Shown here one piece after another: positions 1 to 8,374 of a DNA stretch of 64,000 nucleotides. How positions within the stretch are numbered: the stretch's first letter is position 1; each line of letters starts with the position of its first letter. A model generated the notes under the pieces. It searched no databases, was not told where the DNA came from, and worked only from the letters and a program-made list of their open reading frames with translations. Origin of the DNA: Corynebacterium sp. HS2168-gen11. Its GTDB lineage: Bacteria; Actinomycetota; Actinomycetes; Mycobacteriales; Mycobacteriaceae. Position numbers and translations under genes: made by a program. The stretch lies in NCBI RefSeq assembly GCF_024834075.1, contig NZ_JANUXR010000004.1, positions 1 through 64,000 of the forward strand, in the 5' to 3' direction.

Positions 1-68
1 TGCCCTTGCTCAAAAAGATCAACGAGCAACTCACACTGACGTTGCCCCAAAGAACTTCGTGAATGCAT
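1..68 (-). CDS. N-terminal end of a transposase OrfA-like protein (partial)
   Basis: A minus-strand reading frame starts at ATG 66-68 and runs off the left edge. The peptide begins MHSRSSLGQRQCELLVDLFE. A strong Shine-Dalgarno sequence (GGGAGGAG, 73-80) lies just upstream. The start resembles the helix-turn-helix N-terminus of IS3-family OrfA proteins. It sits just inside a sequence that looks like an IS3/IS150-type terminal repeat, which supports that reading. Only 22 residues are visible, so the family call is an inference; another small DNA-binding protein is possible. Confidence 0.4.
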   Translation of the reverse strand, partial: MHSRSSLGQRQCELLVDLFEQG

Positions 69-126
69 AAAACTCCTCCCCAGTAATTGGTATCTGATTT
101 CTCAGTCCAACTAATAGGGAGCAGTT
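1..126. mobile_element. Terminal part of an IS3-like insertion sequence
   Basis: Read on the minus strand, positions 104-125 give ACTGCTCCCTATTAGTTGGA and flanking bases. This has the form of IS150-group ends (ACTGnCCCC followed by GTTGGACT). The end lies about 40 bases upstream of the OrfA-like start, the usual spacing in such elements. The rest of the element is outside the window, so neither the second terminal repeat nor a target duplication can be checked. Confidence 0.4.
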
Positions 127-162
127 CGGTTGTGTGTGGGTTGCGCGCATGAGATGGCGCAT

Positions 163-208
163 TAAAAAAACCGCACACAGAAGTGAACGAGCTTCCGAGT
201 ACGGTTTT
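163..208 (-). terminator. Intrinsic terminator of the DUF1846 gene
   Basis: A 10-bp stem (AAAACCGTAC paired with GTGCGGTTTT, one G-U) is followed on the minus strand by a run of T. It lies about 30 bases after the DUF1846 stop codon, between that gene and the insertion-sequence end. Confidence 0.6.
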
Positions 209-236
209 CTCTTATGCGCTGCGCAGAACTGTACGA

Positions 237-1730
237 TTAGTGCTTTTGATACAAAGTTTTGCGCTGGAACTTCGGATCAGAGGTAACCAGCACACCAAGA
301 TTGCGGAAGATCGCCTCATCCACCGAACCAAGGATGGTGGTGGTGTGAACATCGCAACCTTTCAGGTGCTTCAACTGCTCCAAGGCCTTGCGTGCATCTT
401 CGCTTTCAGCAGCAGAGACGCTTAATGCAATTAAGACTTCATCCATGTGCAGGCGTGGATTGATCGAACCAAGGTGCTTGGTTTTTAAGGTCTGAATTGG
501 CTCAATTGCTTCCGGAGACAGCAGATGAATATCGTCTGGAATACCAGCTAAGTACTTCATTGCATTGAGCAGCATTGCAGCTGATGGGCCGAGCAAATCA
601 GAGGTGGTACCGGTGATAATTGTGCCGTCAGCCAGCTCAATTGCAGAACCTGGCTTTTCGGTCTCTGCCTCTTTGGCGCGTGCAGCGGCAATCACGGTAC
701 GGTCATTTTCGGTGATACCGGCTTTGGCCATCACTACAGCGGCACGGTCGGACTGAGTGGAATCGAGACCACCACGCGCTTCGTCGACAAGCGCTTTGAA
801 ATAGCGGCGGATGATCTCTTGATTCGATGCCTCTCGGCAGGCCTCATCGTCGGTGATGCAGAAGCCGGCCATATTTACGCCCATATCAGTTGGGGACTGG
901 TAAGGGGTTTTGCCGGTGAGGCGCTCGAGGAGGGTTTTCAGCAGTGGGAAGGCCTCAACGTCACGGTTGTAGTTCACCGTGGATTCGCCGTGTGCGGAAA
1001 GGTGGAAGTGATCGATCACGTTGGCGTCGTTGAGGTCAACGGTGGCGGCTTCGTAGGCGAGGTTGACTGGGTGCTCAAGTGGCAGGTTCCAGATTGGGAA
1101 CGTCTCGAACTTGGCGTAGCCAACTTCGATGCCGCGCTTGTGCTCGTGGTAGACCTGGGAAAGGGAAGTGGCCAGCTTGCCGGAGCCTGGCCCTGGAGCG
1201 GTGACTACCACGAGGTCGCGGGTGGTCTCGGCGTATTCATTTTGACCCAGGCCTTGTTCGGAGACGATGAGATCCATATTGGCTGGATAGCCTGGGATCA
1301 CGCGGTGGCGAGCGACTTTTAAGCCTAGGCGCTCGAGGCGCTCGATGAAGGCCAAGGCAAGGCGGTTATCATCTTTGAGTTGGGTGACAACCACGTGTTC
1401 GACAAGGAAGCCGCGATCACGGAAGACATCGACCAGACGCAAAACATCGTCCTCATAAGTGATGCCAAGGTCTGCGCGTACTTTGTGACGCTCAAGATCC
1501 TTGGCATTGATGCAGATGAGGATTTCAACTTCGTCGCGAATTTTTTCCAGCATCGCGATTTTGTTGTCTGGGGTGAATCCGGGGAGGACTCGGGAGGCGT
1601 GCATATCGTCGAAGAGCTTGCCGCCCATCTCGAGATAAAGTTTGCCGCCGATTTCTTCGCGGCGGGCTTTGATGTGTCGAGATTGCATCTCGATGTACTT
1701 CTCACGGTCGAAACCAATTTTATTAACCAT
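237..1730 (-). CDS. DUF1846 (UPF0371) family protein
   Basis: 497-residue protein matching the DUF1846/UPF0371 family along its length. It starts [17 protein letters not shown], then has [17 protein letters not shown] and a central [20 protein letters not shown] segment, typical of this nucleotide-binding-like fold. The biochemical role of the family is not established. No signal peptide or membrane segment is visible, so it should be cytosolic. It is a single-gene unit with its own terminator. ATG 1728-1730 has no clear ribosome binding site, but a perfect TATAAT lies only 8 bases upstream, which suggests a leaderless or nearly leaderless mRNA. Confidence 0.9.
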   Translation of the reverse strand: MVNKIGFDREKYIEMQSRHIKARREEIGGKLYLEMGGKLFDDMHASRVLPGFTPDNKIAMLEKIRDEVEILICINAKDLERHKVRADLGITYEDDVLRLVDVFRDRGFLVEHVVVTQLKDDNRLALAFIERLERLGLKVARHRVIPGYPANMDLIVSEQGLGQNEYAETTRDLVVVTAPGPGSGKLATSLSQVYHEHKRGIEVGYAKFETFPIWNLPLEHPVNLAYEAATVDLNDANVIDHFHLSAHGESTVNYNRDVEAFPLLKTLLERLTGKTPYQSPTDMGVNMAGFCITDDEACREASNQEIIRRYFKALVDEARGGLDSTQSDRAAVVMAKAGITENDRTVIAAARAKEAETEKPGSAIELADGTIITGTTSDLLGPSAAMLLNAMKYLAGIPDDIHLLSPEAIEPIQTLKTKHLGSINPRLHMDEVLIALSVSAAESEDARKALEQLKHLKGCDVHTTTILGSVDEAIFRNLGVLVTSDPKFQRKTLYQKH

Positions 1731-1738
1731 GGAACTTC

Positions 1739-1744
1739 ATTATA
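1739..1744 (-). promoter_or_regulatory. -10 element of the DUF1846 gene
   Basis: A perfect TATAAT on the minus strand ends 8 bases before the ATG. Transcription starting about 7 bases downstream would begin at or next to the start codon. The -35 region (around TTATAG) is weak. Confidence 0.5.
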
Positions 1745-1868
1745 GCTCATCTTGGAGGTATCTATAAAACTATAGAAATCCACTGTAGGCAAAACTACAT
1801 GCAAAAACGCTGGTTGTGCGGCGGTTTTGGGTTGGGGATTGAGTGAGGTTTCGTGGCTCTGGAGATAT

Positions 1869-1909
1869 TCAAAAACGCGCCATTGGAAAGATCCAAGGCG
1901 CGTTTTTGA
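1869..1909 (-). terminator. Terminator of the sstT-like gene
   Basis: Perfect 13-bp inverted repeat (TCAAAAACGCGCC ... GGCGCGTTTTTGA) with a 15-base loop, 19 bases after the symporter stop codon. It is symmetrical enough to work on both strands. Confidence 0.8.
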
Positions 1910-1927
1910 GGGTTTGAGATATCTCGA

Positions 1928-3178
1928 TTAAGCGTTGCGCTTTTCTTCGATACCAGCGATAGCTGCAGCGAGGCCGAGATCGTCAGCGTCGTCAAGCTCG
2001 TTGCGGACGATGTTGCCCTTTGCGAACTTGTCGATAACCAGCGCAATTGCACCGTCGCCGGTGACGTTGCAAGCGGTACCGAAGGAGTCGATAGCGATGT
2101 ATGCAGCGATCATGAGGGCGACCTGCTCGTCGCTAAAGCCCAGGTTGGAGCTTAAGATGCCGACGGCAGCCATAATTGCGCCGCCTGGAACGCCAGGGGC
2201 GGCGACCATGGTGACACCCAGGATGAGGATGAAGCCGATGGCCATTGGCAATGGAAGGGCCATGTTACCCATGAACATGATGGCAAATGCGAACAGGGAG
2301 ATCTTCATCATGGAACCAGACAGGTGGATGGTTGCGCACAATGGAATAACGAAGCCGGCGACCGATTGTGAGATGCCGTTCTTGCGTGCAGATTCGTAGG
2401 TGACAGGAATTGTTGCGGCAGAAGATGAGGTACCAAGTGCGGTGAAGTACGCAGGCATCATGTTCTTCAGTGCCTTCAGTGGGTTACGGCCAGTGAGTGC
2501 ACCAGCAATGATGTACTGGATGAACAGCAAGGTGAACGAACCGATGATGGCCAAGATCAGGACTTTCGCGAAAGCGGAAAGCACAGATGTGAGGTTGTCA
2601 TTCATGCCCAAGGAGAGGAATACGCCGAAGATATACACTGGCAGCAATGGGACGATAAACTTTGCAATAACCTTCATGACAACGCGGCGCAGATCAGCAA
2701 CCGAGCCGTACAAGGTATCGGACTTGACCGAGGTCATAGCCACACCGACGACGAACGCAAGGATCAAAGCCGTCATCACAGCCATTGGGGCTGGGATTTC
2801 AACGGTGATATATGGAGACAGACCACCTTCATCGATCTTGGCAACCTTCACGTCTGTTGCGCCCTTGAGCAACCAAGGGTAAATCAGCTGCGCTGCACCC
2901 CAGGACAAGAGACCAGAGAAGACGGCGGAACCATACGCAATTGCAGTTGTGATAGCCAACCACTTACCAGCGCCACGACCAAGACCGGCGATTGCTGGAG
3001 TAATCAGGGCGAAAATAAGAACTGGAACGAAGAATCCCAGGAAATTACCAAAGAGGCCATTGAAAGTGACAAAGACTCGCGCAACTGTAACTGGGATGAA
3101 GAAGCTGCCGGCAATGCCGAGCAGAATTGCGACGACAATTTTAAACAGCAGCGACGACGAAAGTCGACGGAAATCCAT
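1928..3178 (-). CDS. sstT: Sodium:dicarboxylate/amino-acid symporter, probably serine/threonine transporter
   Basis: 416-residue polytopic membrane protein of the SDF (DAACS) family. Visible family marks are the serine-rich hairpin SSSAATIPVT, the re-entrant loop APGVPGGAIMAA and the substrate-site segment DSFGTACNVTGDGAIAL. Length and motifs resemble SstT (Na+-coupled Ser/Thr uptake) more than glutamate/C4-dicarboxylate carriers, but substrate is inferred. The start at ATG 3176-3178 (MDFRRLSSSLLFK) puts the first membrane helix directly after a short basic head; a longer frame reaching 3235 has an unlikely N-terminus. It is followed by a strong terminator and is not in an operon. Confidence 0.82.
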   Translation of the reverse strand: MDFRRLSSSLLFKIVVAILLGIAGSFFIPVTVARVFVTFNGLFGNFLGFFVPVLIFALITPAIAGLGRGAGKWLAITTAIAYGSAVFSGLLSWGAAQLIYPWLLKGATDVKVAKIDEGGLSPYITVEIPAPMAVMTALILAFVVGVAMTSVKSDTLYGSVADLRRVVMKVIAKFIVPLLPVYIFGVFLSLGMNDNLTSVLSAFAKVLILAIIGSFTLLFIQYIIAGALTGRNPLKALKNMMPAYFTALGTSSSAATIPVTYESARKNGISQSVAGFVIPLCATIHLSGSMMKISLFAFAIMFMGNMALPLPMAIGFILILGVTMVAAPGVPGGAIMAAVGILSSNLGFSDEQVALMIAAYIAIDSFGTACNVTGDGAIALVIDKFAKGNIVRNELDDADDLGLAAAIAGIEEKRNA

Positions 3179-3442
3179 AGTGTTTATCCAAACTATTAAA
3201 TGATGAACGATAACAAATGCCACGTCATGGTGCACATGGCCGCATACTCATTGCGATTTTTTTGCCAACGAATAAAACGCTAATTATTAGAGTAACTAAG
3301 TTTTTCAAAAAATCATATTTACGCAATGAATAAATAGGGCGTATGCACTGTGGATGTGCGCACATGTGACTGACGCGATACGAAATAAGTGAAAAGGTGG
3401 AGTGGGGGCGTGAGGTGGGGTGGGACGTGGTGGTTTGTGAGT

Positions 3443-3484
3443 GGTGGGACGCTGCTGGTGGGACGCTGCTGGTGGGACGCTGCT
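3443..3484. repeat. Three tandem 14-bp repeats in a gene-free stretch
   Basis: GGTGGGACGCTGCT occurs three times without spacing, and a partial GGTGGGACGTGG copy lies just before. The strand is very G-rich. The surrounding 3179-3654 interval has no supported gene; it should hold the divergent promoters of the symporter and the SdpI-like gene. Confidence 0.85.
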
Positions 3485-3654
3485 GGGTGCGTATGAGGCT
3501 GAGTAGCGCTCGGATCCAGATCGCAGCGGCGAGCGCGCGTGCTTGTACCACTGTGCGTGCGTGCTTATACCAAGGTGTGCATGTGCCAGCGAACGCACCT
3601 TCTTGACGAGGAGAGAAGTTCGTTTCTCGATCAATTCTGACTATCCTAGAGGCT

Positions 3655-4122
3655 ATGAATATTCTTGGAAGCATCCTGCTCGTACTTGGCATCGCAGTTA
3701 TTGTGATCGGTGTATTGGCATGGACAAAACATTTACCTGGCAATAGTTATATTGGCATTAAGGTAAAGGAAGTGCGTAAGTCCAAAGAACAGTGGGATGC
3801 CGCCCATCAGGTTGCAGGTCCGGTGTGGACGGCTTCCGGTTTAGCGCTCGTGATTGCGGCACTGCCATTCTTTACTGGTAATTATTGGCTGTTGCTGGTC
3901 AGCGTCATCGGTATTTTTGCAGCCGTGTACTTCTATGGCCTTGGTGGATCCTTGGCCACTCGCGCGGCAGGCATTATGGGCCAAGATTCCGAATCAGAAG
4001 GTTGCTCATCTGGCTGTTGCAGTGATACGGCAAGCGAGCCGGCGAGCGAAACTCCAACCTCGATCGACTTCGACGCTTTACGACGCGCTGCTTCACAGTC
4101 TGATAACACATCTACTAACTAG
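3655..4122 (+). CDS. SdpI-family membrane protein
   Basis: 155 residues with three to four hydrophobic helices: MNILGSILLVLGIAVIVIGV, a charged loop GIKVKEVRKSKEQWDAAHQVAGPVW, then two helices near residues 58-100. The loop motif (G-I-(K/R)-x(4-6)-S-x-E-x-W-x-x-x-H) is the hallmark of SdpI/DUF1648-related proteins, which in Bacillus give immunity to a secreted toxin. In actinobacteria the role is unknown. The tail after residue 110 is hydrophilic and has an unusual Cys cluster (CSSGCCSD) that could bind metal or form disulfides. ATG is used; an upstream purine-rich stretch is weak. Confidence 0.75.
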   Translation: MNILGSILLVLGIAVIVIGVLAWTKHLPGNSYIGIKVKEVRKSKEQWDAAHQVAGPVWTASGLALVIAALPFFTGNYWLLLVSVIGIFAAVYFYGLGGSLATRAAGIMGQDSESEGCSSGCCSDTASEPASETPTSIDFDALRRAASQSDNTSTN

Positions 4123-4146
4123 ATCTTCAATATCTAGCCTCACGAG

Positions 4147-4191
4147 ACCTCACTGTTACATGTCAATGGAAACACTGTGCAGTGAGGTTTT
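4147..4191 (+). terminator. Terminator after the SdpI-like gene
   Basis: Perfect 9-bp inverted repeat ACCTCACTG / CAGTGAGGT with a 24-base loop, followed by TTTACT, 25 bases after the stop codon. Confidence 0.55.
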
Positions 4192-4412
4192 ACTGTATCG
4201 CACTATAGTTGTATACAGTTTTTAATTCCATCGCGCGCAATATGTGTGAATGCTGATATCACAAGAGCTCTCAAACAAGGAGGAACGTGGTTACTGCCTG
4301 ACTAAACTCCAGTCGGAGGAATCCACTGCGCTTACACATACGAGAAAGAGTGTTGTGGGAGAGGTGGTGAGAGGCGTCGTCAAGCGCTCAGGGTATTGAC
4401 GCCACTTACCAA

Positions 4413-4428
4413 TGTTTCACGTGAAACA
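4413..4428. other. parS site (perfect) upstream of the trp operon
   Basis: TGTTTCACGTGAAACA, a full match to the ParB binding consensus, inside a 20-bp perfect palindrome 4411-4430. It lies about 85 bases upstream of the trp leader peptide, in intergenic DNA. It is the parS site farthest from oriC seen here (about 30 kb). Confidence 0.95.
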
Positions 4429-4473
4429 TTCGCGATAGCTGCGTTACAGATCCCCCCACATCGGCGTGGTGAT

Positions 4474-4503
4474 TTGCGTAATCGTGCAGCAGGAGACTAC
4501 ATT
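4474..4503 (+). promoter_or_regulatory. Candidate trp promoter
   Basis: TTGCGT (4474-4479) and TACATT (4498-4503) are 18 bases apart. A start about 6 bases downstream would fall at 4509-4512, on the leader-peptide ATG. That fits the lack of a well-spaced ribosome binding site (the nearest, AGGAG, ends 17 bases before the ATG). Inference from sequence only. Confidence 0.35.
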
Positions 4504-4511
4504 AGCCAACT

Positions 4512-4550
4512 ATGAAAACCTTGAAGAACCTCTGGTGGTGGCGCGCGTAA
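4512..4550 (+). CDS. trpL: trp operon leader peptide MKTLKNLWWWRA
   Basis: A 12-codon reading frame with three consecutive TGG (Trp) codons directly before a G/C-rich stem and alternative hairpins. This is the sensor of a ribosome-mediated attenuator. When charged tRNA-Trp is scarce the ribosome stalls on the TGG run and the downstream terminator cannot form. It lies about 145 bases upstream of the first structural gene. The mRNA may be leaderless. Confidence 0.92.
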   Translation: MKTLKNLWWWRA

Positions 4551-4628
4551 CCCGCGGGCCAGTTCATAGACTTCAAGTTTCGGCCCTCGGAGCCAGCACA
4601 GTAGCTGTTCGGATGGGTCGATTTTTAT
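4532..4628 (+). terminator. trp attenuator with alternative hairpins
   Basis: The pieces of a classical attenuator can be placed. Segment 1 (CTGG and CGCG over the Trp codons) can pair with segment 2 (CCGCGGGCCAG, about 4552-4562). GGGCC (4556-4560) can instead pair with GGCCC (4582-4586) as the antiterminator. GGCCC can also pair with GGGTC (4615-4619) as the terminator, followed by ATTTTTATT (4621-4629). The terminator stem has mismatches in its upper part, so the exact fold needs computing. Confidence 0.75.
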
Positions 4629-4694
4629 TGCTCACACACACATCAAACGTGCTGGTTTCCTTTCAAAACAACAACAACCACCACGAAAGAGAAC

Positions 4695-6029
4695 ATGATG
4701 AGCACTCCAAACCGCGAAACCATTTTTGACGCATACTTCGGTGAATTCGGCGGTCAATACGTTCCAGACGCACTGTTGCCAGTATTAGACGAGCTTGAAC
4801 GCGGCTTTGCAGACGCCTTGGCGGATCCTTCGTTTGAAGCAGAACTTGATCATCTGCGTCGCACCTATTTAGGCCGCCCAACTCCGATTACGCAATGCGC
4901 CAACCTGCCACTTGCAGGACACGGCAAGGGCAAGGCGAAAATCTTTTTAAAGCGTGAAGATCTGGTACATGGTGGCGCGCACAAGGGTAATCAAGTGCTC
5001 GCGCAGGCCTTAATTGCGAAGCGACTTGGAAAAACGCGTTTGATTGCAGAAACTGGTGCTGGCCAGCATGGTACTGCTACCGCAATGATTGCAGCGTTGA
5101 TGGGCATGGAATGCACGATCTATATGGGTGCGAAAGATGTTGCTCGCCAACAACCGAATGTGTATCGCATGCGTCTCATGGGTGCCGAGGTGGTACCGGT
5201 GAGTAACGAAAACGGCGATTCTATGTCAGATGCTATTGACGTTGCCATCAATGATTGGGTTGAAAACCTCTCGACCACCCACTATCTGCTTGGTTCTGCA
5301 TGTGGCCCGCACCCATTCCCACGGTTAGTGAAAGAGTTTCAGGCTGTGATTTCACGTGAATCGCGCGTGCAGATGCAAGAGATGACTGAGGCTTTGCCAG
5401 ATGTAGTGGTTGCAGCTGTTGGTGGTGGATCAAACGCAATTGGTGCATTTGCTGATTATTTAACTGATAAGCCAGGAAACGATCAGGTGCGCTTGGTGGG
5501 TGTCGAGCCGGCAGGTGAAGGTTTAGACAGTGGTCATCATGGTGCACCATTAAGCCGTGGCCGAATTGGTATTTTGCACGGTTCGAGGTCATATGTGCTC
5601 CTTGGTGAAGACGATGAACTGCTGCATTCTCACAGTGTGTCTGCTGGTTTGGATTATCCAGGTGTTGGACCAGAGCACTCGCATCTGATGCAAACTGGTC
5701 GTGCTCAATACGTTGGTATTACCGATGCGGAGGCTTTGCAAGCATTCCGGTTGCTCTCACGCTATGAAGGTATTATCCCGGCGCTGGAGAGCTCTCATGC
5801 ATTGGCATATGCTCTCAAGCTTGCTGAAGAAGCAGAGCGGACCGGGGAGGAGATCAATATCTTGGTGAATCTTTCTGGTCGTGGCGATAAAGATGTTGAT
5901 TATGTTCGCAAGATTTTAGGTTCGTTGGCTGCAGAAGATCCAGCCACCACGAGTGTCACGGATCCGAAGGTGGCTGAGGTATTGGCTGAAATGATTACGG
6001 AATCGAACGAGCGCGAAGGTGTTTCCTAA
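4695..6029 (+). CDS. trpB1: Tryptophan synthase beta chain, first copy
   Basis: 444 residues, full-length TrpB fold: FGGQYVP start, PLP lysine in HGGAHK (Lys97), substrate loop [11 protein letters not shown], phosphate cup [21 protein letters not shown] and C-terminal SGRGDKD. Beta subunits condense indole with serine to tryptophan. It differs from the second copy in the window: the residue after the PLP lysine is Gly98 instead of the near-invariant Thr, the TAAGPHP loop reads SACGPHP, and the alpha-contacting region is diverged. It is the first gene after the attenuator and the GTG of trpE follows its stop codon directly. It may be a stand-alone or specialised TrpB; activity with TrpA cannot be judged from sequence. 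A degenerate parS lies inside it (5348-5363). Confidence 0.9.
   Translation: MMSTPNRETIFDAYFGEFGGQYVPDALLPVLDELERGFADALADPSFEAELDHLRRTYLGRPTPITQCANLPLAGHGKGKAKIFLKREDLVHGGAHKGNQVLAQALIAKRLGKTRLIAETGAGQHGTATAMIAALMGMECTIYMGAKDVARQQPNVYRMRLMGAEVVPVSNENGDSMSDAIDVAINDWVENLSTTHYLLGSACGPHPFPRLVKEFQAVISRESRVQMQEMTEALPDVVVAAVGGGSNAIGAFADYLTDKPGNDQVRLVGVEPAGEGLDSGHHGAPLSRGRIGILHGSRSYVLLGEDDELLHSHSVSAGLDYPGVGPEHSHLMQTGRAQYVGITDAEALQAFRLLSRYEGIIPALESSHALAYALKLAEEAERTGEEINILVNLSGRGDKDVDYVRKILGSLAAEDPATTSVTDPKVAEVLAEMITESNEREGVS
5348..5363. other. Degenerate parS-like site in trpB1
   Basis: GATTTCACGTGAATCG, 12 of 16 matches to parS, with the central TTTCACGTGAA intact. It encodes I-S-R-E-S at the position where trpB2 carries a better site encoding I-S-R-E-T. 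Confidence 0.4.
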
Positions 6030-7703
6030 GTGGTAGTCACAACAGCGCGAACTGTGCGCTACCATGACGATGCCGCCAAGCTGTTTGCGCATCTTGGCGG
6101 CTTGCACACCAGTGATGCGGTGTTATTGGAAGGCGCTGATATTGCGTCGAAGAAGAAGACCGTTTGCTTTGCAGTGCTTGCGGCTGCGTTGCGAATCACG
6201 TGTATGGGTCAACAGGTACGCGTCGATACGCTCACGCGCATAGGTGAGGATCTGTTAGCGCAACTGTGTATGCTTACGGAACAGCCGCCGGTAACCCGTG
6301 GCGAAAACTTTGCAATTTGGGAGTACACGCCTGCGACCGATGTAGATGAGCATCAGCGATTGCTGCGCACCAATAATACGGAAATCTTGAGTTTGCTTCA
6401 GCACCATGCGCCATATCGCAGTGAGTATTTACCGTTTGTGGCTGGTGGTTTTGCCTTTGATTATGTCGCAACGTTTGAGCAGTTGCCTGCTGTGACGATG
6501 GCTGAGAACACCTATCCGGATTATCAGTTTGTGGTTGCCGAACAGTTGTTGCGGATTGATCATCGCACGCAGGAAGCGACACTTGAGGTTCTTGGCCAAA
6601 ATGCGGAGGATGCAGCACGGACTGCGGATCAGGTAGCGGCGGCGATTGCGGTTGCAGACCTCAGTGGAGATGCGGCTGCTACGGCGATTGCTGCGAGTGG
6701 CTCAGCCACGGCTGCTACGGGTGCGGCGGGTGCGGCGGATCCGGCTGCCGACCCAACAGCTCACGTCGTGACGGCCGACGCAGCAGCAACCGCCAACCTC
6801 GCCACCCCAACCCCACGCATTGCAGCAACCACACCAACCTCCGATGCCGAGTTTCGCGCGCATGTCACCGCTGTGCAGCACGCCATTGATATCGGTGATG
6901 CCTATCAGGTTGTACCATCGCGAATGTTTCGCATGCCTTGCCCCGATGCTTTTGCCGCATACACCCAATTACGCGCGGAAAATCCTTCGCCCTATATGTT
7001 CTATGTGCGTGGGGTCAGTGGGGGCCAAAGTTACGAGTTATTCGGCGCATCTCCTGAATCGAATCTCACCTTTGCGGCTGATACCCGTGAAGTTCAGCTG
7101 TATCCGATTGCCGGTACACGCAAGCGCGGGTTACATCCCGATGGTTCCATTCATCATGAGCTTGATATTCGCGCTGAACTCGAGATGCGTACTGATGCCA
7201 AGGAACTTGCCGAGCACACCATGCTGGTTGATCTCGCCCGCAATGATCTCGCTAGGGTAGCAGTGCCGGCAACTCGCCAGGTGCGTGACTTGCTCCACGT
7301 TGATCGCTACTCGCGAGTCATGCACTTGGTTTCACGTGTCACTGCAACCTTAGCCCCTGAGTTTCAAGCACTTGATGCCTATCGCGCGTGCATGAACATG
7401 GGCACACTGACTGGTGCGCCGAAGCTACGCGCAATGGAAATCATTCGAGAGCTGGAACATCACCGTCGCGGTTCCTATGGTGGAGCGCTTGGCTATTTCA
7501 CCGGCGATGGTTCGATGGATACCTGCATTATGATCCGCTGTGCTTTTGTGCAACATGGCCAGGCAATTGTACAAGCTGGCGCTGGCGTGGTGCGCGATTC
7601 GCAGCCACAAGCCGAAGCCGATGAAACTGTGCAAAAAGCTTATGCCGTTCTTGCCGCGATCGCACATGCCCAACATGCCGAAGTAGAGGTGCACCATCAA
7701 TGA
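6030..7703 (+). CDS. trpE: Anthranilate synthase component I
   Basis: 557 residues. N-terminal regulatory domain (about 1-200) and C-terminal chorismate-binding domain (about 265-545) with NPSPYMFYV, GASPE, PIAGTRKRG, ELAEHTMLVDLARND and GTLTGAPK. It makes anthranilate from chorismate with TrpG. GTG start touches the trpB1 stop; the end overlaps trpG by 4 bases (ATGA), implying translational coupling. Two oddities: the feedback element usually LLES near residue 33 reads LLEG, and a low-complexity Ala/Thr-rich insert of about 60 residues (near 205-265) separates the domains. Clear TrpE, not PabB, from context and length. Confidence 0.96.
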   Translation: MVVTTARTVRYHDDAAKLFAHLGGLHTSDAVLLEGADIASKKKTVCFAVLAAALRITCMGQQVRVDTLTRIGEDLLAQLCMLTEQPPVTRGENFAIWEYTPATDVDEHQRLLRTNNTEILSLLQHHAPYRSEYLPFVAGGFAFDYVATFEQLPAVTMAENTYPDYQFVVAEQLLRIDHRTQEATLEVLGQNAEDAARTADQVAAAIAVADLSGDAAATAIAASGSATAATGAAGAADPAADPTAHVVTADAAATANLATPTPRIAATTPTSDAEFRAHVTAVQHAIDIGDAYQVVPSRMFRMPCPDAFAAYTQLRAENPSPYMFYVRGVSGGQSYELFGASPESNLTFAADTREVQLYPIAGTRKRGLHPDGSIHHELDIRAELEMRTDAKELAEHTMLVDLARNDLARVAVPATRQVRDLLHVDRYSRVMHLVSRVTATLAPEFQALDAYRACMNMGTLTGAPKLRAMEIIRELEHHRRGSYGGALGYFTGDGSMDTCIMIRCAFVQHGQAIVQAGAGVVRDSQPQAEADETVQKAYAVLAAIAHAQHAEVEVHHQ

Positions 7704-8332
7704 GCACGCATATTGTTGTCATCGATAACCGTGATTCCTTTGTCTACAACCTTGTCGATGCATTCGCCGTCGCAGGTTTTCGATGCACAGTCTTTCGCAA
7801 CACCGTTTCCGTTGCCGATGTTCTTGCCGCCCAACCTGATGTCATCTGCTTGTCACCCGGCCCTGGCCACCCCCACGCAGCAGGCAATATGATGGCAATT
7901 ATCGATGCCTGCCTGCACCGCATCCCAATTCTTGGCATTTGCCTCGGCTTTCAAGCGTTGCTCAGCCATTATGGCGCCACCGTCGAACCATGCGGACCTG
8001 TCCACGGAGTAACCGACACCATGCAGCTGAGCACCGACCCCATCGCAACTGCGCTTTTCGACGGCCTGACCACCGACGCCAATCCAGCAACCCACACCAG
8101 TGGCATGCTCGTACCTGTGGCTCGTTACCATTCCCTTGGTACCACCACAACACCAACAGGTATTCGAACCCTTGGTACCGCTTCTTCTGCAATTGGGGAC
8201 GTTGTCATGGCGGCAATCACCGACGATGCCACCGCTATCGGCTTGCAATTTCATCCCGAGTCCATTCTTTCACCACAAGGTCCTGTGATCCTGCAACGCT
8301 GCATCAAGCTCTTGCAACACGGTGATCTGTAG
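7700..8332 (+). CDS. trpG: Anthranilate synthase component II (glutamine amidotransferase)
   Basis: 210 residues, class I glutamine amidotransferase. DNRDSFVYNLVD start, oxyanion motif SPGPGHP, nucleophile Cys in GICLGFQA, and the His-Glu of FHPES near the end. It supplies ammonia from glutamine to TrpE. No fused phosphoribosyltransferase as in enteric TrpGD; trpD is a separate gene 42 bases downstream. Slightly shorter spacing between the catalytic Cys and His than average but all residues are present. Confidence 0.96.
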   Translation: MSTHIVVIDNRDSFVYNLVDAFAVAGFRCTVFRNTVSVADVLAAQPDVICLSPGPGHPHAAGNMMAIIDACLHRIPILGICLGFQALLSHYGATVEPCGPVHGVTDTMQLSTDPIATALFDGLTTDANPATHTSGMLVPVARYHSLGTTTTPTGIRTLGTASSAIGDVVMAAITDDATAIGLQFHPESILSPQGPVILQRCIKLLQHGDL

Positions 8333-8374
8333 CCAACCCAACGCCACTGAATCTTTGAAGGAACAACCATCATT

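Noticed and set aside
819..1322. 167-residue frame on the + strand inside the DUF1846 gene
   Set aside because: It lies opposite a well-supported gene, has no ribosome binding site and no family features.
4466..4729. 87-residue frame across the trp leader
   Set aside because: It reads through the attenuator in another frame; the 12-codon WWW peptide explains the region.
7328..7343. TTTCACGTGTC in trpE as another parS
   Set aside because: Too few matches (GGTTTCACGTGTCACT), and the encoded LVSRVT is conserved in TrpE proteins for its own reasons.
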